This document shows positions 15,990-22,500 of a stretch of 22,500 bases of DNA, in pieces (position 1 is the first letter of the stretch; each line of letters opens with the position of its first letter). The notes beneath the pieces were generated by a model. The model was not told the DNA's origin and searched no databases. It worked only from the letters and a program-made list of their open reading frames with translations. Made by a program: the position numbers and the translations under genes. The stretch comes from Symbiodinium natans (Eukaryota; Sar; Dinophyceae; Suessiales; Symbiodiniaceae). The stretch spans positions 470,674-493,173 of the forward strand of contig CAJNDS010000113.1 in the NCBI GenBank assembly GCA_905221605.1, given 5' to 3'.

Positions 15990-16127
15990 CATATGGGGGT
16001 TTAAGGTTTATAGGGTTTAGGGTTTCGAAAAGTTCGGGGTCCTCAAATAGACCCCCCCCAAAGAAGTAGGATCTCCTTATAATAAGGACCCCAATAAGGT
16101 ACCCCTAACTTCGTAAACCCCCATATG
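15990..16127 (-). mobile_element. TIR element family A with telomeric heptamers inside its left TIR
   Basis: The outer ends CATATGGGGGTTT (15990-16002) and AAACCCCCATATG (16115-16127) are perfect inverted repeats. The right TIR continues inward as GGTACCCCTAACTTCGT. The left one is interrupted after GGGGGTTT by AAGGTTTATAGGGTTTAGGG (16003-16022) and resumes as TTTCGAAAAGTTCGGGGTCC. The unit is 138 bp; without about 21-23 bp of telomere-like insert it would match the 115-bp copies at 5904 and 6010. Confidence 0.8.
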
Positions 16128-16330
16128 AATACAAACAGAAGTGTATACTTGTGTAAATGATCGGAAATAGTTCGTGTATAGATCCATAAGCGTAAGTATA
16201 TGAATGAAATTACTGTGTTTTATGCGTATGTACCACGTGCGTGCGTTCGTGTGTGCGCATGTGCACGTCTGCCTGCTCGCTCTCATGCGTGTTTGGGTAT
16301 ACATGTACACATATATATAACGATCGCGAT
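16128..16330. repeat. Low-complexity GT-rich and TA-rich stretch
   Basis: GTGCGTGCGTTCGTGTGTGCGCATGTGCACG-type sequence lies at about 16237-16268 and ACACATATATATAA near 16307. The minus frame 16077-16463 runs through this and through the family A element, which explains its Tyr/Thr/Arg-rich centre. Confidence 0.6.
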
Positions 16331-16755
16331 TTCCTTTGTTTGAAGTTGTTGCATCAAAAATCAAAGCACATGGCTCAAGTATGGAAGATATACGGGCGAT
16401 TGCTGGGCGATTGCTTGTGAGCCCACAGGTCCAACTGTAAGCATCGGAGCAAACTACCGACATGTGCCTGGAGCCTACCAGGCCTGCAGAGCACCAATGT
16501 CACCACTATCGCAAGGACAGCAGCTACAGCTATTGTTTGTTCTGCTTTGCTTGGTGGGAATCAGACAGCACCTAGAACCGATGCAGAGATCGATCTGGCT
16601 TGAAGAAATCAGCGCCGAAGTCGGAAATATGACGTGAAACTCTGCAAAACCTCCGATGTTCATCTTCTAAAGGTATTGGAAATCCCAGAGTTCATAAAGG
16701 ACTAGGTTACCACGTCCGATGGCAAAGGACAAGGTAGCCACGTCGGCGGACCGCC
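16331..16755. other. Unique island with a 28-bp-spaced direct repeat
   Basis: AAAGGACTAGGTTACCACGT (from 16696) recurs as AAAGGACAAGGTAGCCACGT (from 16724); 19 of 23 positions match. The minus frame 16475-16663 (62 codons, Cys/Ser-rich) lies in non-repetitive sequence and could be an exon relic, but I recognise no family. Confidence 0.45.
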
Positions 16756-17186
16756 AGGGTATATATATATATATATATGTTTGCACAGTCATAGGTTCTT
16801 ATGTATGCAGAGTCTATATAGCATGCAACACATATCATATCTCATGTATCATGTGCCATATGCCATGTGCCAGTCCAAGTCTATCGCAAACACAGGAGGA
16901 CATCTTAGACCAACACAAAAAGAAGCAAGCAAGCAAGCCAACCAGCAAGCAAGCACCCCTAAACCTCATAAACCTCCTGAATCCCAAAAGCCCCATAGAC
17001 CCGAAATCCCCCTAAACCTCTAAACCCCCTAAATAGACTCCCTACACCCCCTAAAACCCCGAACCCGCAGCTTGCTCAACAAGCGGCTTTTGCGAGATGG
17101 TGATGTTGGCGAAAAATCGTCCACCTGGCAGCATGGAACCCAAGATTCCCCTAGTACTCCCCACTACTCCCTACACCCTGCACCCC
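16756..17186. repeat. Microsatellites and CCCTAAA-like decayed repeats
   Basis: (TA)n lies at 16760-16778, CATATCATRT/CATGTGCCAT units at about 16820-16872 and (AAGC)n at 16922-16955. Loose CCCTAAACCTC, CCCCATAGA and CCCCCTAAA units lie at 16957-17066. The plus frames 16719-17015 and 16781-17023 are readings of these repeats. 17067-17186 is unique except for TTCCCCTAGTACTCCCCACT (17149-17168), which resembles 2127-2150. Confidence 0.7.
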
Positions 17187-17580
17187 GTAACCCTAAACCC
17201 TAAACCCTACCTAAGCTTGCCTAAGGTTCCTTTGCCATCCCGCTGCTTCATGTGGTATCCCTAAACCCTAAACCCTAAACCCGAAACCCTAAACCCTAAA
17301 ACCCCCCAAGCTTCCCCAAGCTTCCCTAAGGTTCCTTGCCACCCAGCTGCTTCATGTGGTAACCCTAAACCCTAAACCCTAAACCCGAAACCCTAAACCC
17401 TAAAACCCCCAAGCTTCCCCAAGCTTCCCTAAGGTTCCTTGCCACCCAGCTGCTTCATGTGGTAACCCTAAACCCTAAACCCTAAACCCTAAACCCGAAA
17501 CCCTAAACCCTAAACCCTAAACCCCCTAGGCTTCCCTAAGTTTCCCTAAGGTTCCTTGCCACCCAGCTGCTTCATGTGGT
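17187..17580 (-). repeat. Higher-order repeat: unique block plus telomeric heptamers, four copies
   Basis: The block CCTAAGGTTCCTTGCCACCC followed by AGCTGCTTCATGTGGT ends at 17256, 17360, 17462 and 17580 (steps 104, 102, 118). Between blocks lie CCCTAAA runs with a single CCCGAAA at a conserved position. In copies 2 and 3 CAAGCTTCCC is doubled. The 118-bp step has two or three extra heptamers. Confidence 0.95.
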
Positions 17581-17921
17581 AGAGGTGGGTCCTCAAGGGG
17601 CAAATCCAAGGCCACCGACGCCATTCGGCACGCTGATACAGCAACCCGCGATTTGAACCTCGAACCGTACTTTAGGGTTTAGAGTTTAGGGTTTAGGGTT
17701 TAGCGTTTATGGTTTAGGGTTCAGGGCTTAGGTGGTTCAGTTTTTACGGTGCAACCGAACTAAGGCGGCCCTGATCTGGGATCGAACATGTCCGGAGGGC
17801 CTCACCGAAAAGATGTCCTCAGACAAGCTTAAAGAAGGCAATGCATCTTAGATCTTGACAAAATACTCGACCTTGCGAGGCCAAGACCTACTTGCCCCAA
17901 GACCCAAGACCCAAAACCCCC
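17581..17921. other. Unique island with one degenerate TTTAGGG tract
   Basis: TTTAGGG with TTTAGAG, TTTAGCG and TTTATGG variants lies at 17671-17733. The sequence GATTTGAACCTCGAACC (17653-17669) recalls a tRNA T-arm on the minus strand but cannot pair. No gene is seen. Confidence 0.6.
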
Positions 17922-17993
17922 CTAAACCCTAAACCCTAAACCCTAAACCCTAAACCCTAAACCCTAAACCTCAAACCCTAAACCCTAAACCGC
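17922..17993 (-). repeat. CCCTAAA array
   Basis: About ten units with one CCTCAAA variant. It ends in CTAAACCGCAAG, a border also seen near 8541. Confidence 0.94.
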
Positions 17994-18097
17994 AAGTCAT
18001 GTGGCTGCGTATTTGCCAAGTCTCGAGCCCGAGTCTCGAGAGGAGAGCGGCTTCACCCGTTGAACATATAACAGGGTTCCTCATACCCAAAATAGCG

Positions 18098-18155
18098 TTT
18101 AGGGTTTAGGGTTTAGAGTTTGGGGTTTGGGGTTTAGGGTTTAGGGTTTAGGGGG
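18098..18155 (+). repeat. TTTAGGG tract joined to a family A element
   Basis: Seven or eight units including TTTAGAG and TTTGGGG. The last unit, TTTAGGGGG, merges with the GGGGGTTTCC of the element that follows. 17994-18097 is unique apart from a TCTCGAG pair at 18021-18040. Confidence 0.92.
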
Positions 18156-18258
18156 TTTCCGAAAATGGGGGTGCCCTTTTTTTGGGGCCCCCTTTAAGGG
18201 GACTCTATTCTATTTGGGGTATAAAAAGGGGGTAACCCTATTTTGGAAATACCCATAT
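18151..18258 (+). mobile_element. TIR element family A, left end cut by telomeric array
   Basis: GGGGGTTTCCGAAAATGGGG (18151-18170) and CCCTATTTTGGAAATACCCA (18236-18255, then TAT) are inverted ends. TTTAAGGGGACTCTATTCTA (18193-18212) matches the copy at 6010. The outer CATAT of the left end is absent: the telomeric tract begins exactly at the G-run. Confidence 0.8.
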
Positions 18259-18284
18259 CTGGTTTAAGGAATCCTCAATTAAGG

Positions 18285-18625
18285 GTTTGGGTATGGGTTT
18301 AGGGTTTAGGGTGTAAAGGGGCAGGCAAGAGGTAACCAACCAGGATGGTACCCACCCCCCCCCACCCCCCGTTTGTGGGTTGCGTTTAGGGTTTGGGCTT
18401 TAGGGCTAACACAGGGTTTAGGGTTTAGAGTTTAGTGTTTCTGGTTTAGGGTTTAGGGAGAAGGGGCTAGGGGCTGGGGTTGGTTTAGGCGAGACCGTAG
18501 ACTATGGGGGAGACCATGGGGGGTGATACCATGGGTGGGTACCGGCTTTAGGGTTTAGGGTTTAGGGTCTGGGGTTTAGGGTTTAGGGTTGAGGGTTCAG
18601 GGTTTAGGGTTTAGGGTGGGGAGGC
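18285..18625 (+). repeat. Series of short TTTAGGG tracts
   Basis: Tracts lie at 18285-18313, 18383-18460 and 18545-18618, all on one strand, with TTTAGAG, TTTCTGG, CTGGGG and TTGAGGG variants. Between them C9 (18355-18363) and repeated GGGAGACCATGGGG and GATACCATGGGT motifs (18508-18537) occur. Confidence 0.88.
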
Positions 18626-18894
18626 GGGGGGGTAGAACGCACAGCACAGAACCATATGTACACTTGCCAATATAGGGTTCGTGATTTTTTCTGGGTATAG
18701 CTTTCAATGAATCCATGATACCCAGGGACTCCAATACCCCTTTAATTCAGGAATTCTCCTTAAAATATGAAAGGGTTCCTTATGTGGTGTAATGTGGTGT
18801 AAGGAATATTGCCCGGGTTTTAAGGAGCTTAGGGCTTAGAATTAGGGTTTAGATGTCGGTTCGCCTGTTTAAGTTTTTAGCCTTCTGCTGCTCA
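18626..18894. other. Unique island with short inverted and direct repeats
   Basis: CTGGGTAT (18691-18698) is inverted at 18718-18725. TGTGGTGTAA is a tandem pair at about 18783-18802. No frame or RNA is supported. Confidence 0.55.
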
Positions 18895-19200
18895 GCAACC
18901 CTCAGCCCTAAACCCTATAGCCCTAAACCCTGAACCCTTTAAACCCTGCCTATCAGCCCTAAATAAACCCTATAAACCCTAAACAATAAACCCTGGTCTG
19001 AACATGCCTGGCATAATGCTGCAGGGCTGCCAAGGGAACACATGACAAGTTCATCCACGTCCCATGGTCACTCGGCTAGTGATACGAACGCCAGCTGCAC
19101 GTGGCTGTGTTTTCCTACTGTTTAGGGTTTGGGAGTCATCGAGGCGCTTCCTGCAACTTCTGGGCGTCCCACAAACTGAAGAAAGCTAAGGGGGGCAGGT
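18895..19200. other. Degenerate CCCTAAA tract followed by unique sequence
   Basis: 18897-18992 holds CCCTAAA, CCCTATA, CCCTGAA and CCCTATAAA units. 18993-19200 is unique with no gene seen. Confidence 0.65.
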
Positions 19201-19391
19201 TGGGATGTTCCCCCTTATACTAGCACATTCCTGAATACGGGTAAAACCACGTCTGGGAGAAAAAACCCACAGCCCGAATGTGAACAATAGGGATGATAAT
19301 GAGGGGGAGGGGGAGGGGGGGGGGGTACTCTATCCTAAACCCTAAACCCTAAACCCTATTAAGGGCTGTTAGTATAAGGGGGAGCATCCCA
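19201..19391. mobile_element. TIR element family D, best copy, with internal CCCTAAA tract
   Basis: The left terminus TGGGATGTTCCCCCTTATAC (25 bp to 19225) and the right terminus at 19367-19391 are inverted with only 2 mismatches in 25. AGGT stands directly outside both ends (19197-19200 and 19392-19395), a candidate 4-bp target duplication. The inside has a G-rich run with G11 (19315-19325) and a CCTAAACCCTAAACCCTAAA tract (19334-19359), then TTAAGGGCTGTTAG. The interior has no open frame, so the element would be non-autonomous. Confidence 0.8.
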
Positions 19392-19545
19392 AGGTGTGGG
19401 GTTCAGGAGTTTAGGGCTGGTGCACGAAGCTGGATTCAGGCAGCATCCCAAGTGCAGCCTGCGCGACGGGCGGTTGAGGGGAAAAGGCTTGGGGCTTAGT
19501 GTTGAAGGCATAAGGGTTTAGGGTTTAGGGTTTAGAATTTACAAA
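19392..19545 (+). other. Unique stretch with short TTTAGGG tract
   Basis: Loose GTTTAGGGC and GCTTAGTG motifs, and three TTTAGGG copies at 19514-19536. No gene is seen. Confidence 0.6.
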
Positions 19546-20033
19546 AGGTTTCATATTCCCTTAGGTCTTATAGAAAATGAATAAAAATCATGATCCCCGA
19601 GGGGGCTTTTGATAAGCCCCATGAACTCCATAAATCCTATTAGCCCCATAAGCCCCATCAACCCGAAAGCCCCATAAAGCCTATCAACCCTATAAACCCC
19701 AAAAGCCAAGGGAATGGGTCTCACATACAAAAAAAGCAAAAAATATTTCCTAAGGGGGCTATAGATAAACCCCATAAACCCTATAATCTTCACAAACCCC
19801 AGAAGCCCCAGAAGCCCTGTAAACCCGAAAGCCCTACCTGCAAACCCTACAAACTCAAAAAAGCCTCCATACACCCAAATTAAAACCCTATAAACCCTTA
19901 TAAACCCTAAACACCCAACAAACCCTTCAAGCCCCCTGCGAACCCGAAACCAAAAGAAAGCCTATAAACCCTATAAACAAACACAAAAGGCCGTATAAAC
20001 CCTCCAAAGCCCCATAAATCCCCGTGTCAACCA
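19546..20033 (-). repeat. Degenerate CCCATAAA/CCCTATAAA block with an about 153-bp duplication
   Basis: Units such as AACCCCATA, AACCCTATA and AAGCCCCA repeat throughout. GAGGGGGCTTTTGATAAGCC (19599-19618) is echoed by AAGGGGGCTATAGATAAACC (19752-19771), with similar A-rich sequence upstream of each, giving an about 153-bp dimer. The minus frame 19551-19874 (Gly/Phe/Leu/Met-rich) is a translation of the repeat. It may be a decayed telomere-derived array or an unrelated satellite. Confidence 0.65.
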
Positions 20034-20096
20034 CCCTAAACCCTAAACCCTAAACCCTAAACCCTGAACCCTAAACCCTAAACCCTAAACCCCAAA
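20034..20096 (-). repeat. CCCTAAA array
   Basis: About eight units with one CCCTGAA, ending in CCCCAAAAATG. 20097-20211 is unique. Confidence 0.94.
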
Positions 20097-20211
20097 AATG
20101 TCCCCCCGAAATCGCGGCCTTCCATCGTCCGCAGCCTCCACAGCGCAGCGCAGAGGGAAAGCCCAGAAGGGATCAGAGACCTGAGGAGTGCTTGGGTTTC
20201 GCACACTCCTG

Positions 20212-20324
20212 TTTAGGGTTTAGGGTTTAGGGTTTAGGGTTTAGGGTTTAGGGTTTAGGGTTTAGGGTTTAGGGTTTAGGGTTTAGGGTTTAGGGTTTAG
20301 GGCTCAGGGCTTGAGGGTTTAGGA
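20212..20324 (+). repeat. Long telomeric array, 13 perfect copies
   Basis: Perfect TTTAGGG to 20302, then CTCAGGGCTTGAGGGTTTAG. A T-rich run (TTTTTTTAAATTTTTTT) follows at 20326-20342. Confidence 0.96.
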
Positions 20325-20398
20325 TTTTTTTAAATTTTTTTGTGGGAACTCACCATTACTGCTCTTGTAAGCCTGAAACACTAACCCGCACATCGAGA

Positions 20399-20502
20399 AG
20401 CTATGCTGACATTCTTAGGGTTTAGGGTTTAGGGTTTAGGGTTTAGGGTTTAGGGTTTAGGGTTTAGGGTTTAGGGTTTAGGGTTTAGCTGTGCTGACAT
20501 TC
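20399..20502 (+). repeat. Telomeric insertion flanked by a 16-bp direct duplication
   Basis: AGCTATGCTGACATTC (20399-20414) and AGCTGTGCTGACATTC (20487-20502) differ at one base and enclose 72 bp of perfect TTTAGGG repeats (20415-20486). ACCCGCAC to the left (about 20384-20391) is also inverted as GTGCGGGT to the right (20509-20516). A clean duplication around a pure telomeric block is the pattern expected from break repair with telomeric DNA added. Confidence 0.92.
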
Positions 20503-20678
20503 GCTGAAGTGCGGGTAAAGATGTGGCCCAACTCCATGCATCAACGTCAAGAAGACAAATCCAGCCATGAACGACTACAAAAGAAATATGAAACATTTCA
20601 TCCATCATGCTTCAAAATCTCCTAGTACGCACTTTCGCTTTCCACAGAACGAAGCACCTCGTTCACTTTCGCCAGTGG
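20503..20678. other. Unique island, nothing recognised
   Basis: Mixed, A-rich sequence without a supportable frame. Confidence 0.5.
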
Positions 20679-20739
20679 CCCTAAACCCTAAACCCTAAAC
20701 CCTAAACCCTAAACCCTAAACCCTAAACCCTAAACCCTA
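20679..20739 (-). repeat. Perfect CCCTAAA array, about 8.5 copies
   Basis: No variants. Starts at CAGTGGCCCTAAA and ends at CCCTAGAGGC. Confidence 0.96.
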
Positions 20740-21050
20740 GAGGCTGTTTGGGGGCCTCCCGACCTCAACTTCCAGTTTGCGATGAAAGGCTAGAAAGTCT
20801 CGACAAGGCTAAGAAAATCTTCAAAACTGGAAAAACTTTTGAGACAACATTGAGAAAAAGCCATAACAAAGCAAGAAAAACAAAAACATGCTAGAAAAAC
20901 TAAAAAGCTAGAAAAGGCAAAGGCGTACGGGAAAACTGACACTCCAGAAAGCCCTAGCAACTCAGGTTTGTCTGTCAACGAGCCAGAAGATTCCTGCACT
21001 CAAGGCTTATGCATCAAAGAATCACCTCATTTGCCTATAAACCCTGAACC
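20740..21050. other. Unique A-rich island
   Basis: The minus frame 20790-20999 (69 codons) reads as Phe/Ser/Cys/Leu-rich because the plus strand is rich in AAA, GAA and AAG; no family is recognised. Plus-strand GCTAGAAAA motifs (about 20891, 20908) recur. I make no gene call. Confidence 0.45.
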
Positions 21051-21119
21051 GGGTTTAGGGTTTAGGGTTTAGGGTTTAGGGTTTAGGGTTTAGGGTTTAG
21101 GGTTTAGGGTTTAGGGTTT
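21051..21119 (+). repeat. Perfect telomeric array, about 9.5 copies
   Basis: TTTAGGG without variants, between TGAACCGGG and TTAAGATAAACCC. Confidence 0.96.
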
Positions 21120-21480
21120 AAGATAAACCCATGGCTTCCAAGGCCTCCCAACCCCCCTCCCCCCTGCCTTTGGAGAGGCAGTCTTCGTGATTGCAGTTGA
21201 GGGTTTGCGGTTCAAGGCAATGCGAAGATCAACTCTGCTATTTCCTCTCAAGGAAAGTAACAGACAGGTTTGCGCCACTAAGCTACATTTGTACTTTCTT
21301 GTCATGAACGTGATGGTACTTGCCAACAAGTATTTCGTTAAAAGACTGGGCATGCAACAAAAGACGGAAAACACTCAACACAAAATGCACACAAACCATG
21401 GTGCAAAAAGTTTTGTTTTGGTTTTATCTTGAATTTGTAGTCTTGAAGGCAAGAAAAGATTTTTAATAGGGTGGAGTTTC
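21120..21480. other. Unique island with overlapping open frames on both strands
   Basis: The plus frame 21187-21432 (81 codons, GTG at its left limit, first ATG at about 21220) and the minus frame 21111-21374 lie in non-repetitive sequence. The plus frame has ordinary composition and could be an exon or relic. No domain, splice pattern or neighbouring exon supports it. Confidence 0.3.
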
Positions 21481-21944
21481 AAGGGGATCCATACGATTCT
21501 TTAAAGGCATGAGTTTATATGAGCTTTGAAGGCATCCACAACATGATGGTAACAGGGATGCGCTTACGTGAATTGAGCAGGCAGGAGCTTATATAAATTC
21601 AGAAAAGATCCATGTGGTTTTAGAAAAGAATGAGTTTATCTGATTGTAAAAGGTTCCTACAGGGTGTTAAACAGGATGAGCTTATATGAGTTTGAACGGA
21701 ATCCAGAAATGGTTTGAAACGATGAATTAACATGAGTTTACAAGGAGCCCATATGATGTTACAAGGGGTTGCATGATTTTAAAATGAACCCATATGATGT
21801 TCAAAGGGACTAGCTTATTAACTTTCAATTACAACGAATCCATATGCTGTTTTTGAAATGGAAGAGTTCATAAGAACTTAGAAGGGGTCCAGGTGATTGT
21901 AAAAGGCATGAGTTTACGTGAGTCGTAAAGGGTCCATATGCCGA
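21481..21944 (+). repeat. Degenerate minisatellite, unit about 48 bp, about ten copies
   Basis: A GRATCCATATGATG-type motif recurs near 21487, 21533, 21608, 21652, 21700, 21748, 21788, 21838, 21888 and 21931. GGCATGAGTTTATATGAG-type motifs lie between them. Spacing is mostly 40-51 bp, with one 75-bp step. The frames here are short and broken. Confidence 0.8.
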
Positions 21945-22210
21945 GGGGGGGGGGGGGGATCTTTGTTTTTCATATGAAGTAGGGTATATATGCCTCGCAA
22001 CCCCAAAAGGACACCACAGATATACACTCACCAATAATTAAAAAAGGAACCTTATATACACTCACCAATAACGGTAACATAAACCCTGCCTCAACATGGT
22101 TTTGTTAAAAGGGGACTAAGATGGCCATAAAAACCCTCTGAACAAGATTCCTGAATATGATCCTCTTAAACCCAATACAGGAAAATAACACATGTCCCAA
22201 GGGCCTACCG
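21945..22210. other. G14 tract, 34-bp duplication, unique sequence
   Basis: G14 lies at 21945-21958. TATACACTCACCAATAA occurs at 22021-22037 and 22055-22071, a 34-bp-period direct repeat. The minus frame 21825-22034 crosses the minisatellite and the G-run and is not credible. Confidence 0.75.
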
Positions 22211-22263
22211 AACCCTAAACCCTAAACCCGAAACCCGAAACCCTAAGCCCCAAACCCTAAACC
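22211..22263 (-). repeat. CCCTAAA tract with CCCGAAA units
   Basis: About seven units: CCCTAAA, CCCGAAA twice, CCCTAAG and CCCCAAA. Confidence 0.92.
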
Positions 22264-22298
22264 GAGTCTCTCTTTGCAGGGCCTACCTAGGGAATTAT

Positions 22299-22418
22299 CT
22301 AGGCTGCCCAGTAACCTAGGCTTAAAAAAGGGTGCCCTTTCTTGCTTAAAGGGGGTTTCATAAGGGAACCTAGAGCCCCCCCAAGAAGGGGAATAAGGGC
22401 ACCTACTGGGCATCCTAG
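22299..22418 (+). mobile_element. TIR element family B, intact 120-bp copy
   Basis: The left end CTAGGCTGCCCAGTAACC and the right end CCTACTGGGCATCCTAG (22402-22418) are inverted with one mismatch in about 15. The interior palindrome AAAAAAGGGTGCCCTTT (22324-22340) is shared with 5335 and 13250. It is non-coding and MITE-like. The minus frame 22299-22493 is a shadow of it. No clear target duplication is seen. Confidence 0.8.
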
Positions 22419-22500
22419 TTGTTGCTTTCCGCTCCGTTGGGATTGCGGTGGTTTTTCGAGGTCTCTACAGGGAAGCCGGCCTCTTAGACTCAAACTTGGC
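22419..22500. other. Unique sequence to window end
   Basis: Nothing recognised; the window ends here. Confidence 0.5.

Noticed and set aside
16077-16463. 128-codon minus frame
   Set aside because: It includes the end of a family A element and a GT/TA-rich stretch; no domain is recognisable.
17640-17672. GATTTGAACCTCGAACC looks like a tRNA T-arm on the minus strand
   Set aside because: The would-be T-stem bases do not pair and no acceptor or anticodon arm follows.
17770-17800. GGGATCGAACATG looks like another tRNA T-arm
   Set aside because: The stem does not pair and no cloverleaf can be drawn.
19551-19874. 107-codon minus frame resembling a hydrophobic Gly/Phe/Leu membrane protein
   Set aside because: The hydrophobic pattern is generated by the degenerate CCCATAAA repeat read in reverse.
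20760-20900. Lys-rich plus-strand open stretch possibly forming a coiled coil
   Set aside because: It is short, has no start, stops at a TAG and is in A-rich sequence; coding is not supported.

Overview
The window looks like a stretch of nuclear DNA from a eukaryote whose telomere repeat is TTTAGGG (CCCTAAA on the other strand). That heptamer is known from land plants, many green algae, dinoflagellates and chromerids; nothing here decides between them. About seventy separate tracts of this repeat, from 2 to about 17 copies and in both orientations, are scattered from 1.78 kb to 22.26 kb. This is therefore a mosaic of interstitial or subtelomeric telomeric sequence and not one chromosome end.

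No protein gene could be supported. The open frames are short (about 60-140 codons), and most run through satellites, telomeric heptamers or inverted-repeat elements. None shows a recognisable domain or a convincing exon structure. I also found no rRNA, tRNA, snRNA or CRISPR array by eye. The feature list is therefore a map of repeats, with the unique islands between them described.

Layout. 1-1730: an about 106-bp satellite, interrupted by a minisatellite of near-palindromic TTTTCTGAAAA units. 1.78-15 kb: telomeric tracts alternating in strand, separated by 50-400 bp unique islands and short terminal-inverted-repeat (TIR) elements; this part includes variant arrays (TTTGGGG, CTTTAGGG, TTGAGGG) and an 85/78-bp triple repeat with CA tracts. 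15-17 kb: mostly unique sequence with two TIR elements and TA/TG microsatellites. 17.2-17.6 kb: a higher-order repeat alternating a unique 45-70 bp block with telomeric heptamers. 17.6-21.1 kb: more telomeric tracts and TIR elements, and a degenerate CCCATAAA block. 21.1-22.5 kb: a unique island, an about 48-bp minisatellite and a TIR element.

The main result is the relation between telomeric tracts and short non-coding TIR elements. Family A (about 115 bp, TIR about 30 bp, five copies) has one copy with about three telomeric heptamers inside its TIR at a GGGTTT motif and another copy cut at the same motif by a telomeric array. Family B (120 bp, three copies) has one intact copy and two copies cut by telomeric repeat. 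Family D (two copies, one with a 25-bp TIR and a candidate 4-bp target duplication) carries a CCCTAAA tract at the same internal place in both copies. Two telomere-like inserts are flanked by 15-16 bp direct duplications, the signature expected if staggered breaks were filled in around added telomeric DNA. Together these suggest repeated addition of telomeric sequence at breaks, partly at transposon ends, though element-borne spread is an alternative. All alignments were done by eye.
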